A stretch of 64,000 bases of DNA from Acidobacteriota bacterium (GCA_021817045.1 JAKAWG010000017.1:1-64000); one strand, 5' to 3'. Positions 15,574-24,664 are shown, counted from the first letter of the stretch. Program-made: numbers and translations. Notes: generated from the letters alone by a model not told the origin.

Positions 15574-17067
15574 TCAGTAAATAACCTGCTGGGGCGAATG
15601 CTGCGAGGAAAGTAGCGCCCTCTTCAAGATTGCTGTCGTGCTAAAACCTTCGGCAAGCGGAACCAAGGCTACCTTCCCGCCCCAGCCCTTCACTTCATTG
15701 GCGCCAACCACCTGGTCTTCCGTGTAATCCCCGCCCTTGACTAGCACATCCGGCCGCACCGCCCGGATAAGGTCTAATGGAGTCTCCTCGTCGAATAGCA
15801 CAACCGCATCGACGCAAGGTAGCGCCGCGACGAGCCTGGCGCGCGATTCTTCCGAAATGATGGGGCGGGTGATTCCCTTGAGCGCTCTGACCGAGCGGTC
15901 TGTATTGAGTGCAACAACGAGGCAGTCTCCCATCCGCTTCGCCTGCTCGAGCAAGCTCAGATGGCCAACGTGAAATAGATCAAAGCAACCGTTCGTAAAG
16001 ACGATTCTCTGACCTGACGCACGCCAACGCACAACGCGCGCGGAAAGCGCATCTAAAGTGCATACCTTCTCTGTAGCCTTCTCGTCCGATGTGAGGCTGG
16101 CAACAAGCTCATCCCGGTTGACAGCTACCGTTCCGACTTTCCGAATCACAATGCCAGCGGCTAGGTTGGCAAGACGAATCGCATCGTGCAAGTGCAGACC
16201 CGCCGCCACCGCCGCACTCATAGTAGAAATTGCGGTGTCGCCGGCACCCGAGACATCAAAAACTTCGCGCGCGAGAGCAGGAAAACGATGAATGCCGGTC
16301 TCGTCCAGCAGCGCCATCCCGAGATCGCCAAGGGTAACAGCTAGGTGCCGGACATTCAGACCGGACCGCAAGGTCTGGCCTTTATGGAGAAGCAGCTCCA
16401 GGTCGCCAGGATCCGTAGAGACTGCCGCCGCGAGCTCTTTCCGGTTCGGAGAAATGAGCGAGCAGCCGCGATACTTCTCGTAGTTCACACCTTTCGGGTC
16501 GACGAGGACTGGCACAGAAAGCTCGCGGGCACGCCTGATGACGACCTGACAGATTGAGTAGTCCAACACTCCCTTGCCGTAGTCGGAAAGAATGACCACG
16601 GAGATATCGGGAATCAACTCCTCGGTTTGAGCAAGGAAATGCCGTCTCGAGCCGGGGCTCAGGGGAGTGACTTTTTCGACGTCGAAGCGCAGCATCTGCT
16701 GCCGGCCGCCGAAAATGCGTGTTTTGCAAATCGTCGGCCTGTCCCCTGTTTGAAGAACGGGTTTGGTATCGACTCCCGCTGCCTGCATCAGTTCGAGAAG
16801 TTGCCGACCGTCTTCATCTGTGCCTAAAACGCCGGCCACCGTCACTGTGCATCCGAGTGCGCTGAGGTTCGCCGCCACATTAGCGGCGCCACCGGCGGCA
16901 TGAGATTTGTGATCGAGGTGAACGATGGGGACAGGGGCTTCCGGGGAAATGCGCTCCACTTGGCCCCAAAGATACCGGTCCAGGATGAGATCGCCCACAA
17001 CCAGCGCACGGACTCCGTAAAATCCACTCCGAACTGTACGGACGACCTTAAGGGGACTCGTGAACAA
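15574..17067 (-). CDS. hldE: Bifunctional D-beta-D-heptose 7-phosphate kinase / heptose 1-phosphate adenylyltransferase
   Basis: This 497-residue fusion covers two steps of nucleotide-activated heptose synthesis in the cytoplasm. The N-terminal PfkB-type kinase (about 20-330) has 'ALVVGDLILDRYLWG', the substrate-site 'GGAANVAANLSALG' and the catalytic 'DVSGAGDTAISTM'. The C-terminal cytidylyltransferase-fold domain (about 360-490) has 'FTNGCFDLFHVGHLSLLEQ' with the HxGH motif. Length and order match HldE. TTG at 17065-17067 is the likely start because 'ggag' lies five bases upstream. Its presence suggests a heptose in the polysaccharide or lipid A core. GmhA and GmhB are not in the window. 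Confidence 0.92.
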   Translation of the reverse strand: MFTSPLKVVRTVRSGFYGVRALVVGDLILDRYLWGQVERISPEAPVPIVHLDHKSHAAGGAANVAANLSALGCTVTVAGVLGTDEDGRQLLELMQAAGVDTKPVLQTGDRPTICKTRIFGGRQQMLRFDVEKVTPLSPGSRRHFLAQTEELIPDISVVILSDYGKGVLDYSICQVVIRRARELSVPVLVDPKGVNYEKYRGCSLISPNRKELAAAVSTDPGDLELLLHKGQTLRSGLNVRHLAVTLGDLGMALLDETGIHRFPALAREVFDVSGAGDTAISTMSAAVAAGLHLHDAIRLANLAAGIVIRKVGTVAVNRDELVASLTSDEKATEKVCTLDALSARVVRWRASGQRIVFTNGCFDLFHVGHLSLLEQAKRMGDCLVVALNTDRSVRALKGITRPIISEESRARLVAALPCVDAVVLFDEETPLDLIRAVRPDVLVKGGDYTEDQVVGANEVKGWGGKVALVPLAEGFSTTAILKRALLSSQHSPQQVIY

Positions 17068-17137
17068 GGTTACTCCAAGGTCTCAATCGTGATGTCCAGC
17101 AAAAACAGTGCCTTAAACAAGACCGGGCAGCGAGATG

Positions 17138-18127
17138 CTAACGTCTCCGCGAGTTGACGACGGCTGCCTCGACGGTACTCAAACTGTCCGACACATCAAA
17201 GGGTTCGGTTTGCAACCGTGTACCGCGCACATATGCCGCTACATCCCTAGGTAACGCAAACCAGGCCTCCTGCGAATATGTGTTGGCCACGTATTCCAGG
17301 AACTCTTCGTAAAGGCGAACGGGATACTCTGAGAAGCCGTGGACGCCACTGAAACTCATGTAATCCGGATGAACTCCGACCAGAGCCATGCCCCCGTTTG
17401 ATGCGACCCAATCAAGTTTCTTGGTCCAAATGCCGATGCTGGTTTCCTGGAGAAGTACGAACACAGTGGAGTCCTGTGGCAGAGTGTAGGGCATCTCGAC
17501 GTAGCCTGAGCCGTCGCTACGTTCTATCCAGAACGGGAAGATGGTGGCCGCGCCTTCCGGCTGCGGTTCAAAAGGGTCCGAATCGAACGTGGAAGCATCG
17601 TAGAGAATGTGAAGATCCCGGAGCCAATCCAGATCGTGCAGCATAAACGCTGATCGAAAGCCGACTGCCCCCCATTCTTCCAGATATCGATTGATTCGTT
17701 CAGCCTGGCGGTGAAAGCGTTTCTGCGAAGCATAGAGTCTTCCATCGTGCCGCAAGTCGTGAACACCGACTTCGAATCCACGTTGTATAAGAAAATCGCG
17801 GAGCGGCTTCGGCGTTTCATATTCGCCCTCCGGGACGAAATTGAACGAGGATCGAAAGCCGATCCGCAGTTCCATTTCAGCTAATGCAAGACAGCGGCTT
17901 AATCCTCTCGCGCCTTCGACGTCATGTGTTAGAACGAAGGCAAATTTTTTGCATTCGGGCCAACCGGGCCAGCCGTCCGGAGACCTCGCGGCTGCGGGGC
18001 TGATCGGCCAGGAGTCGAAAAACGCGGCCCTGGTCCGCGTTACGAGTTGCCTCCGTAGCGCGACTCGAAGAGCCCTGGGAAGGCACGGCCTTACGAAGAA
18101 GCATGCGTCGCGGATTATGCGTGTCAC
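17138..18127 (-). CDS. Polysaccharide-deacetylase-like protein
   Basis: This 329-residue protein resembles the NodB-type polysaccharide deacetylase fold. The first metal-binding block reads 'FAFVLTHDVEGARGL', with His-Asp as in the family. A second block 'FEVGVHDLRHDGRL' supplies further His and Asp residues. The late 'MALVGVHPDYMSF' gives another His near the active site. There is no clear N-terminal signal peptide, so it may act on cytoplasmic lipid-linked intermediates or have a short basic anchor ('ALRVALRRQLVTRTRAAF'). The start is GTG at 18125-18127 with 'gggagggaagg' upstream. It lies in line with the dehydrogenase and HldE, suggesting N-deacetylation of an acetamido sugar in the polymer. 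Confidence 0.75.
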   Translation of the reverse strand: MTRIIRDACFFVRPCLPRALRVALRRQLVTRTRAAFFDSWPISPAAARSPDGWPGWPECKKFAFVLTHDVEGARGLSRCLALAEMELRIGFRSSFNFVPEGEYETPKPLRDFLIQRGFEVGVHDLRHDGRLYASQKRFHRQAERINRYLEEWGAVGFRSAFMLHDLDWLRDLHILYDASTFDSDPFEPQPEGAATIFPFWIERSDGSGYVEMPYTLPQDSTVFVLLQETSIGIWTKKLDWVASNGGMALVGVHPDYMSFSGVHGFSEYPVRLYEEFLEYVANTYSQEAWFALPRDVAAYVRGTRLQTEPFDVSDSLSTVEAAVVNSRRR

Positions 18128-18168
18128 TGATACCTGCCTTCCCTCCCTGACAGACCTCTCGCCATTAC

Positions 18169-19542
18169 CTACCAGCAGATTCCCTCATAGAGCCCCGTCA
18201 GTTGCGGGCGGCGCGCCGAGTCAAGATTTACCAAGTCGATCACGACTTGGCTTGGTGTTAGGCAAGACGCGAGCCTCTCTCGGTCAACAGCTTGGCTCGC
18301 GATGACGATTACCTCTGCACCCTTGAGCACGTCTTCCAGAGAAGGTTTCAAGAGTTGGCCAATGTGGGGAATGACTTCCTCGATATATGCTCGATTTGAT
18401 CCGGCAAGCTGACCAAGCGACACGTACTGGTCCCACACACGAACCTCGCATCCCTCGCCCAACAGCCGCTTGATAAGCTGTACCTGTGGGCTCTCTCGCA
18501 GGTCATCCGTGCCCGCCTTAAAACTTAAACCCACTACGCCTACTCTTCGCTTCCGGATACCCAGGATCATATCCGTCGCCCGGTCAATGTGACGCTGGTT
18601 GCTGGGCAGCAAAGCGTCCAGGAGCGGAAGGTTTAAGTCAAGCTCCCTGGCCTTATAGTTCAGCGCCCTCACATCCTTCGGCAAGCAAGATCCGCCGAAC
18701 GCGAAGCCGGGAGAAAGATAAGCTGGAGAGATATTCAACCGCGTGTCTGAGACAAAGATCTGGGCCACACACTGGGTGTCCACGCCAAGGTGTTTAGCGA
18801 GCGTGCCAATCTCGTTGGCAAAGGCCACCTTCAATGCGTGAAAGGCATTGGAGCAGTATTTAACCATCTCCGCCACTTCAAGCGTAGTCTCATAGATATT
18901 GGCTGGAATCCAGTCGTAAAGCCCACGAAGCAACGCAAAATGCTCCGGCTCTGTCCCACCCAGGATCGTGTACGGAGGGCGACGAAAGTCGGCAACGGCG
19001 GTCCCTTCACGCAGGAACTCCGGATTGTAGCAAACCCCAAAGTGCTTCCCCGCACGTTTCCTGCTACCAGCCTCAAGCGCCGGAATCGCGACAGATCGAG
19101 TGCTTCCCGGAAGCATGGTGCTACGAATCACCACCATATGAAAGGAATCTTTGCGCGCCAGCCCCTCCCCGATCTCTCTGCAGGCGCCCTCAACATGGGA
19201 GAGATCCAGTTTGCCATTGGGCAGGCTGGGAGTTCCGACGCAGATGAAGGAAACATCTGTCTCACGCACGGCCTGTACAGCATCACACGTCGCGTGGAGA
19301 CGGCACTCGCGACATGCACGGCCTACTAGGTCGTCAACCTGAGCCTCAACGATGGTGCTGTGTCCTGAGTTCAACATCTCCGCCTTAGCAGGATTGACGT
19401 CAACCCCAAGGACGTAGCTCCCGCGAGCCGATAGGCACGCTGCCGTTACGCAGCCAACATATCCGAGGCCGAAGATACTGATGCGGTGATGCCCGCCTTT
19501 TGGGGCCAATTGTATCGCCGGAAGAGTCTCCGTGAGTGCCAT
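18169..19542 (-). CDS. GDP-mannose / UDP-sugar 6-dehydrogenase (AlgD-like)
   Basis: This 457-residue NAD-dependent dehydrogenase oxidises the C6 of a nucleotide sugar twice to give a uronic acid. The N-terminal Rossmann motif is 'ISIFGLGYVGCVTAACLS', with the acidic ribose-binding residue in 'VLGVDVNPAK'. The middle has 'VCYNPEFLREGTAVADF' and the catalytic Cys sits in 'FAFGGSCLPKD'. The NAD-binding C-terminal domain follows ('VGVVGLSFKAGTDDLRESP'). The wording 'GFAFGGSCLPKDVRALNYKA' is closer to GDP-mannose dehydrogenases than to UDP-glucose dehydrogenases, but substrate cannot be fixed from motifs. A WbpA-like role with the two downstream-encoded partners (WbpB- and WbpD-like) is the main alternative. 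Confidence 0.88.
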   Translation of the reverse strand: MALTETLPAIQLAPKGGHHRISIFGLGYVGCVTAACLSARGSYVLGVDVNPAKAEMLNSGHSTIVEAQVDDLVGRACRECRLHATCDAVQAVRETDVSFICVGTPSLPNGKLDLSHVEGACREIGEGLARKDSFHMVVIRSTMLPGSTRSVAIPALEAGSRKRAGKHFGVCYNPEFLREGTAVADFRRPPYTILGGTEPEHFALLRGLYDWIPANIYETTLEVAEMVKYCSNAFHALKVAFANEIGTLAKHLGVDTQCVAQIFVSDTRLNISPAYLSPGFAFGGSCLPKDVRALNYKARELDLNLPLLDALLPSNQRHIDRATDMILGIRKRRVGVVGLSFKAGTDDLRESPQVQLIKRLLGEGCEVRVWDQYVSLGQLAGSNRAYIEEVIPHIGQLLKPSLEDVLKGAEVIVIASQAVDRERLASCLTPSQVVIDLVNLDSARRPQLTGLYEGICW

Positions 19543-19633
19543 GAGCTCAGTATTCCTTAGCGGCTGAATCGGTCATTCGATCAGCCACTTCTCCCAATGG
19601 TAGTCGATTCTGACACGCCTCTCCCTCGATACG

Positions 19634-20197
19634 TTATCGCTTGCCGAATGCGCCCGACCGTCCCGCCCATCTCAGCGTATGCCCCGGCGGCGTGTAATCA
19701 GCTGGGTCCGTACCAGGCCCATCGTCGATGAATCGTATAAACTTCGCCGGATTTCCAGCGACGATAGCACACGGGGGCACATCCTTGGTAACGACGCTGC
19801 CGGCACCGACCATGGCGTTTTCTCCGATGGTTACCCGGGAGAGGATCGTGGCTCCCGATCCGACCGAGGCGCCGCGGCGCACAATGGTCGACTCGACTTT
19901 CCAGTCGGTCTCGGTTTGCAGGCGGCCGCCGTTCGAAGTGGCGCGAGGGTAGGTGTCGTTAATGAACGTCACGCCGTGTCCGATGAAAACGTTGTCTTCG
20001 ATCGTCACTCCCTCGCAGATGAACGTGTGGCTCGAAATCTTGCAGTTCTTGCCGATCTTGGCATTCTTCTGAACCTCCACGAAGGCTCCAAGCTTCGTGT
20101 TTTCTCCGATCTCGCAGCCATAAAGGTTGATGAATTTCGAGAGCTTTACATTGGACCCGAGCTTCACGTCGGGAGCGATCGCGACGTGATCGCTCAT
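19634..20197 (-). CDS. Left-handed beta-helix N-acetyltransferase (WbpD-like)
   Basis: This 187-residue hexapeptide-repeat acetyltransferase consists of imperfect six-residue turns from about residue 8 to 150 ('VKLGSNVKLSKFINLYGCEI', 'NAKIGKNCKISSHTF', 'VTIEDNVFIGHGVTFIND'). The His of 'GHGVTFIND' is the usual catalytic position. The C-terminal 'CAIVAGNPAKFIRFI' caps the helix. Such enzymes N-acetylate an amino-sugar nucleotide, as WbpD does with the 3-amino group of UDP-GlcNAc(3N)A. The ATG overlaps the stop of the oxidoreductase gene by four bases, which implies a coupled pair. An aminotransferase (WbpE) that would link the two steps is not in the window. Confidence 0.88.
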   Translation of the reverse strand: MSDHVAIAPDVKLGSNVKLSKFINLYGCEIGENTKLGAFVEVQKNAKIGKNCKISSHTFICEGVTIEDNVFIGHGVTFINDTYPRATSNGGRLQTETDWKVESTIVRRGASVGSGATILSRVTIGENAMVGAGSVVTKDVPPCAIVAGNPAKFIRFIDDGPGTDPADYTPPGHTLRWAGRSGAFGKR

Positions 20198-21297
20198 AGC
20201 GGCACCACCTTGCCCCGCTCCTTCAGCGAGCGGTCAGAGGCTTCAAGCATCCGAACGACCCGTAAGCCGGCAACGCCGTCGTTAAACGGCTTTTCACCTT
20301 TCGAAACGCACTCGATGAAATACGCGCATTCCTTCTTCAGAGCCTCAGTTTGTTCCACTTTGGGTGCCCACATGTCGCCGCTGCGGTAACTGATGAGCAA
20401 CTGTCGCACTCTTTCGCCGCTCTTCACGTTCACGCCCTTGTCATAAACCTTAACTTTCTCGTCCGGCTCAAGGTCGTTCCAAACCACCATCTTCTTCTCA
20501 CCGCCAATCAGCGTCGTCCGAACCTTTACAGGAGAAAGCCAATTCACGTTAACGTGAGCGATGATGCCTCGCTTGAAATAGATCGTAATATAGGCGACGT
20601 CTTCCAGCCCGCCAAGGTGCTTTTCGCCCGTGGCAACGATAGCCTCCGGATCCAGGCCAATCAGGTTGTCCATAATTGACAAATCGTGAGGCGCCAGATC
20701 CCAGACAACGTTCACGTCGTGCTGAAAAAGACCGAGGTTTACCCGAGTCGAATCGTAATAGTAAAGATCACCCAGTGCGCCCGCGTCGATAAGCTCGCGA
20801 ATCTTCGCGACCGCACCCGTGAAGAGAAATGTGTGGTCCACCATGATGATCAGGCTCTTTTTTTCTGCTAATTCGATGAGTTCCTGGGCCTGCGCTGCGG
20901 AAGAGGTGAAAGGCTTCTCCACGAACACGTGTTTGCCATTTTCAAGCGCTACTTTGGCAAGCTCGTAGTGGGTCCAGACGGGGGTTACCACCGCCACAGC
21001 GTCAACCGTGGCCGAGGACAGAACCCCGGCTGCGTCCGAGGTCGCGTCGAGGCTTGGATATGCTTGATGGACGCGCTTGAGCGCTGCAGAGCTTTTGTCG
21101 CACACCGAAGCCACCTGGCACCCTTCAAGCCCTGCAAAGTTTCTAACAATCTGTGGGCCCCAATATCCATAACCGATCACACCGATTCGAATCGTGCTGG
21201 AGCACGAAGAGTGGCTCGCGAGAACAGGTACCGGCCACGCTTTTCCGGCAGCCGAGCCATCCACACTGATCATATCCGGTTGCGCTTCTAGAGACAT
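20194..21297 (-). CDS. Gfo/Idh/MocA-family nucleotide-sugar oxidoreductase (WbpB-like)
   Basis: This 367-residue NAD(P)-dependent oxidoreductase has an N-terminal Rossmann motif 'IGVIGYGYWGPQIVRNFA' (after a 35-residue extension) and the family signature Glu-Lys-Pro in 'KHVFVEKPFT'. A substrate-binding domain follows with 'VWDLAPHDLSIMD', whose His is a usual catalytic residue. Overlap with the WbpD-like acetyltransferase strongly suggests that it makes the 3-keto sugar which is then aminated and acetylated. The C-terminus ('LRVVRMLEASDRSLKERGK') is characteristic of polysaccharide-locus members. Expected cytoplasmic. Confidence 0.88.
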   Translation of the reverse strand: MSLEAQPDMISVDGSAAGKAWPVPVLASHSSCSSTIRIGVIGYGYWGPQIVRNFAGLEGCQVASVCDKSSAALKRVHQAYPSLDATSDAAGVLSSATVDAVAVVTPVWTHYELAKVALENGKHVFVEKPFTSSAAQAQELIELAEKKSLIIMVDHTFLFTGAVAKIRELIDAGALGDLYYYDSTRVNLGLFQHDVNVVWDLAPHDLSIMDNLIGLDPEAIVATGEKHLGGLEDVAYITIYFKRGIIAHVNVNWLSPVKVRTTLIGGEKKMVVWNDLEPDEKVKVYDKGVNVKSGERVRQLLISYRSGDMWAPKVEQTEALKKECAYFIECVSKGEKPFNDGVAGLRVVRMLEASDRSLKERGKVVPL

Positions 21298-21366
21298 CGC
21301 TACCTCCGCAATTTCACGCTTTGACCACTTAAATCGTGGCGCCCGGGTCCCATAGAACTGGGGCTT

Positions 21367-22668
21367 TCAGTACGCACCATCGCCGGAAAACACCGCGCGC
21401 GGCGTCTGAAACATGATTTTGAAGTCTAGCCACAAAGACCAAGACGTGACATATCGCAGGTCGAGGCGAACCATATCATCGAACTTTGTCCGACTTCTCC
21501 CACTTACTTGCCAGAGCCCGGTAATTCCGGGTTTTGCTTCGAGCAGGCGTCGGCGGTGCCACGTCCCGTAGCACGCGCACTCGTAGGGAATCGGCGGGCG
21601 CGGTCCGACGAGCGACATCTGTCCCATTAGCACATTAAAGAGCTGGGGGAGTTCGTCGAGACTTGTTCTTCTTAAGAAGCTGCCAAAGAGCGTGACTCGC
21701 GGGTCCTTTGTAAGCTTATAGACACCCGCTCCGTTTCCACCGGCAGACTTCTGGGTAGCTCCTGATATGAATTGCGTGACGTACTCACGGTGCAGAGCGG
21801 CATTTGTGTTCGAGCGCATGCTCCTAAACTTGAGAAATGTAAATGGATGGCCATACTGCCCAACCCGTTTCTGCCGGAAGAAAATCGTTCCTCGTGAGGT
21901 CAGCTTGATCATCACTGCAATCCCGATCATGAGCGGCGATAGCAATACCAGCAGAAAAAGGCTGCCCGTTACATCGATTGACCTCTTTATGGCCTGAGCC
22001 ACTCGTCTTGAGACCTTGCGATCCACTAGGTCCGGGTACAACTTCAAATCTGCCGATATCGGCCCTGACGTGTCGTCGTTTGAGACCTCGGGGAAAACGT
22101 GAAAAGAGAACCGCAGCAGGTTGACTTGGGTGAGACCAAGCGTCTGAAGCAGTGCGGCGTTCACCCGAGCGAGAATCGTATTAACGGCTCCCAGGGGACT
22201 GCCAGAAGGCAACTCCGTCAGAATCGTACCGAGCACGCACCCGTCTTCGTACCACCCACAGAGATCCGTCTCTCGGGTTGAGCTCAACAAGATGTGTAGC
22301 ACCTTATTCAGAATCAAGTGTTCCTGTCTTTGCTCCTCCATCACAAGCTCGCGAACGTCCAGAAGCATCAACAAGAATTGCTTCTGCGACCGTTCGGCAC
22401 GTCTCCGTTCAAGACAAAGCAGTCTTGTGAAGGTCCTTTCGGAGACGACTTCTCGCGTGACTTCCCCAGATAGACGTGCGGGTGTGCGCAGCCGGTCCGG
22501 CTCGCTCAGATTGTTATTAGGGGAAAGCGTGCTCAAGGGAGGAGTTGGGAAGGAATGCCTGCTCGCGCGCTCAAACCCGCAAGGGATTCCCTGCCACGTG
22601 ACTGGAAATGAAGACAGAATCGGCGCTGGAGATCCGCTCAACCATCCACGCATCGATTTCGACCGCAA
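21367..22668 (-). CDS. Polyprenyl-phosphate sugar-1-phosphate transferase with N-terminal GGDEF-like domain
   Basis: The C-terminal 200 residues are a bacterial sugar transferase (initiating glycosyltransferase). A membrane helix '[19 protein letters not shown]' is followed by '[11 protein letters not shown]', 'FLKFRSMR', '[10 protein letters not shown]', 'MSLVGPRPP' and '[14 protein letters not shown]'. It would transfer a sugar-1-phosphate to undecaprenyl phosphate. In place of the usual four-helix N-terminus, residues about 78-200 form a soluble region ('[18 protein letters not shown]', '[16 protein letters not shown]'). This looks like a degenerate GGDEF/cyclase-type fold without the GGDEF signature. 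The start is uncertain: TTG 22668 and ATG 22653 both lie inside the end of upxY (22571), and neither has a good ribosome binding site. Confidence 0.88.
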   Translation of the reverse strand: MRSKSMRGWLSGSPAPILSSFPVTWQGIPCGFERASRHSFPTPPLSTLSPNNNLSEPDRLRTPARLSGEVTREVVSERTFTRLLCLERRRAERSQKQFLLMLLDVRELVMEEQRQEHLILNKVLHILLSSTRETDLCGWYEDGCVLGTILTELPSGSPLGAVNTILARVNAALLQTLGLTQVNLLRFSFHVFPEVSNDDTSGPISADLKLYPDLVDRKVSRRVAQAIKRSIDVTGSLFLLVLLSPLMIGIAVMIKLTSRGTIFFRQKRVGQYGHPFTFLKFRSMRSNTNAALHREYVTQFISGATQKSAGGNGAGVYKLTKDPRVTLFGSFLRRTSLDELPQLFNVLMGQMSLVGPRPPIPYECACYGTWHRRRLLEAKPGITGLWQVSGRSRTKFDDMVRLDLRYVTSWSLWLDFKIMFQTPRAVFSGDGAY

Positions 22669-23161
22669 CGGACTTCATCAGCATCTCAATGGAGAGCACG
22701 AGCCGCGTCCGGTTTTTCTTGCGAACGAGGATTCCTTCAACCCCGGCAAGGGGACCGGTCGTCACTCTCACTGTGTCACCGCACTTTAGAAAAGGATGCG
22801 GCTCAGCGCGAAGAGGTCCTTCAACCATGCGCCGCACCGCCTCGATTTGCTCGTCTGGAATGGCGGCAGCTTGGCCGCTGTACGCCACAAGCGAGTGGAC
22901 GCCTGGAGTCATCATCATCTGCAATTGACGGTCGAGGCCGCCCTTCACGAAGACGTAAGACGGAAACAGAGGAAGCCACAATTTCTTAATGCGATCCTTC
23001 CACCGGTGCGTCGCCTCGTAGAGAGGCAGAAAGACGCTAAAGTTCTTCCTTGAAAGCAGATCCGCGACCAGCTTTTCGTGCTGATGGCGCGTGTAGAGCG
23101 CATGCCATGCCACCTCGGAGACCTGATCGACTGAGTGCAGGTTTTCAGTTTGAATCAGCAT
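22571..23161 (-). CDS. UpxY-family (NusG/RfaH-like) transcription antiterminator
   Basis: This 196-residue NusG paralogue has an N-terminal NGN domain ('WHALYTRHQHEKLVADLL', 'LWLPLFPSYVFVK') and a C-terminal KOW segment ('GDTVRVTTGPLAGVEGILV'). Specialised NusG proteins of this type promote read-through of the long polysaccharide operon in which they lie first. They bind RNA polymerase early and suppress termination. The gene precedes the sugar transferase with overlapping ends and begins the biosynthetic run, as expected. The leader upstream contains a small perfect hairpin (23220-23234). No ops-like element could be identified by eye. Confidence 0.88.
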   Translation of the reverse strand: MLIQTENLHSVDQVSEVAWHALYTRHQHEKLVADLLSRKNFSVFLPLYEATHRWKDRIKKLWLPLFPSYVFVKGGLDRQLQMMMTPGVHSLVAYSGQAAAIPDEQIEAVRRMVEGPLRAEPHPFLKCGDTVRVTTGPLAGVEGILVRKKNRTRLVLSIEMLMKSVAVEIDAWMVERISSADSVFISSHVAGNPLRV

Positions 23162-23219
23162 ATAACTCCGCTCTCTGACTTACAGGGCGTTTCCCCTCCC
23201 GTAAGCCGCGCAAAAGTGT

Positions 23220-23234
23220 CCGGCTGAAAGCCGG
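23220..23234 (-). promoter_or_regulatory. Small GC-rich hairpin in the upxY leader
   Basis: CCGGCT and AGCCGG form a six-base-pair perfect stem around a three-base loop, 59 bases upstream of the upxY start. There is no following T-run, so it is not a simple terminator. NusG-paralogue operons often have pausing or recognition structures in this position; function here is inferred from position only. Confidence 0.3.
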
Positions 23235-23378
23235 TCAGCCGAGCGTCCAATAATTAAGGACTCGTCAAGCTACCGACGCTCACCCACGGTCAGGACTCAC
23301 AGAGGGCACTGCGCTACAGGAATAAGCCCTTCGTCTCCGACCGTTTTGTTGAAACCTTCACGCTGTCGAAAGCCACTA

Positions 23379-23828
23379 CTACGAGTTCTCGATGGGCGAT
23401 CCGTCATCGCCCGATTCTGGCACCGGTCGCATAAACCGGTTTCGGCCGATGGCCACAGCAACAGTCTGCGTCCCCTCAAGATCCGCACAGACCAGTTCGC
23501 GCACGACTGTCCCTCTCGACCGAATTTCAGCAGGCGCTTCGCCGGGAATCGCCACCGGAAGAACGAGTCTAATATCAAGAACAGCACTTGGTTGTAACCG
23601 CTCGGTTGCCTGGAATAGAACTCCCGAAGTACTCATGTTCAGAGCTCTTCCCTCACACCACTCTGCCGTTCCGGCTTCGCGATACCTAACCGGAACGTCC
23701 AAGGCGAACCGCTGCGCCCGCCGTAACAACTTTTTGTTGTCATTCGCCTCGTGAACTATCACCGCTGTATCGGCCGGCCGACGTCCACCCATCTTAAAAC
23801 GGCGCGTCCTCCGGCTCACGCCCTCCAA
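23379..23828 (-). CDS. PilZ-domain protein
   Basis: This small protein of up to 149 residues is nearly all one PilZ domain. The c-di-GMP-binding Arg pair lies in 'LLRRAQRFALDVPVRYR', and the second motif is 'NMSTSGVLFQA', a variant of (D/N)xSxxG. The remainder is a beta-barrel ending in 'VAIGRNRFMRPV'. The nominal start is TTG at 23828. An ATG at 23792 ('MGGRRPAD') is a plausible alternative. It lies just upstream of upxY in the same direction, next to a second PilZ gene, suggesting that c-di-GMP level is sensed at the head of the polysaccharide cluster. Confidence 0.85.
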   Translation of the reverse strand: MEGVSRRTRRFKMGGRRPADTAVIVHEANDNKKLLRRAQRFALDVPVRYREAGTAEWCEGRALNMSTSGVLFQATERLQPSAVLDIRLVLPVAIPGEAPAEIRSRGTVVRELVCADLEGTQTVAVAIGRNRFMRPVPESGDDGSPIENS

Positions 23829-23905
23829 AAGATAGCTCCGCCCTCTGAGTTACAGCCTTCCCCCGTATCTTTGAAACATCAGCGCGCCACCCAGTCGCCG
23901 GGTCG

Positions 23906-24277
23906 CTACTTGCAACCCCAACGAAAATGAACGATTTTCGCGGCGCAAGGTATTAGACCGCTTGTGGTGACGTCGTACGCCTGCCGGACCACAATCCCCC
24001 AGCAGACCACCTCAACCGCTCTCCCACCATTCGATATGGGCATCTTCCAGCACATCTCGAGGACGGTACCTGGCTCCATGATGTTTTGACTGTGAAAGAA
24101 AACGCCGGAACTGCTGACGTTCTCGATCTCACCACAGCGCCATTCACTCTCCCGCGTCACGCGGTATCGCAGAGGGAGTGGCAAAGAAAACCGCCAGGCC
24201 CGGTCGCGGCGGTTTGCGGAAGCTCTGGTTGTCGGTTTTGCGGCTAACTTCGTCGCCGCAGCTTCTGTTCGAGGCAT
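23906..24277 (-). CDS. PilZ-domain protein
   Basis: The start is set at ATG 24275-24277, which is preceded by 'ggagggggaa'. The longer open frame upstream lacks support. The 123-residue product has a lysine- and alanine-rich N-terminus and then a PilZ domain with 'RRDRAWRFSLPLPLRYR' and 'ENVSSSGVFFHSQ', the NxSxxG motif. The C-terminus 'GLIPCAAKIVHFRWG' finishes the barrel. Together with the adjacent PilZ gene it forms a pair ahead of upxY. Both are likely c-di-GMP receptors, or degenerate receptors, regulating polysaccharide production or motility. Confidence 0.85.
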   Translation of the reverse strand: MPRTEAAATKLAAKPTTRASANRRDRAWRFSLPLPLRYRVTRESEWRCGEIENVSSSGVFFHSQNIMEPGTVLEMCWKMPISNGGRAVEVVCWGIVVRQAYDVTTSGLIPCAAKIVHFRWGCK

Positions 24278-24620
24278 TTCCCCCTCCAGGGATCTGCAAC
24301 TCCTAATGTAACTTCGCCGCGCGAATTGGCAATGGCGCGACAGTGCTACGAATGTGGCACCACTCAGTACCATTGGAGATCCCGATAGGTATCTATTCGT
24401 AATCCCTGATGGGAACACTCTGCTAGGGAGCCGAGTGGTGACGTAGGAGTCACTTCGCGAGCGCATGATGTGCCATCGCCCTTGCTTCGCAACATACAGC
24501 GGGTACGATAACTGTGCAAATTACATTCCAGATTCACATCGCTATAAGGCATTTAGATTGTGCAGACGGGGCTTCTACCACGCCAGAGCCGTATTAACTT
24601 TTGGACTCGAAGACCTATAT

Positions 24621-24638
24621 TGTCAAAGACTTTTGACA
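24621..24638. promoter_or_regulatory. Palindromic operator-like site
   Basis: TGTCAAA and TTTGACA are perfect seven-base inverted arms separated by GACT. The site lies 15 bases upstream of a strong Shine-Dalgarno sequence and a 22-codon frame on the plus strand. The right arm also contains a TTGACA hexamer. No regulator is identified. Confidence 0.35.
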
Positions 24639-24664
24639 TTCTTTAGCAAGACAAAGGAGGCGCA

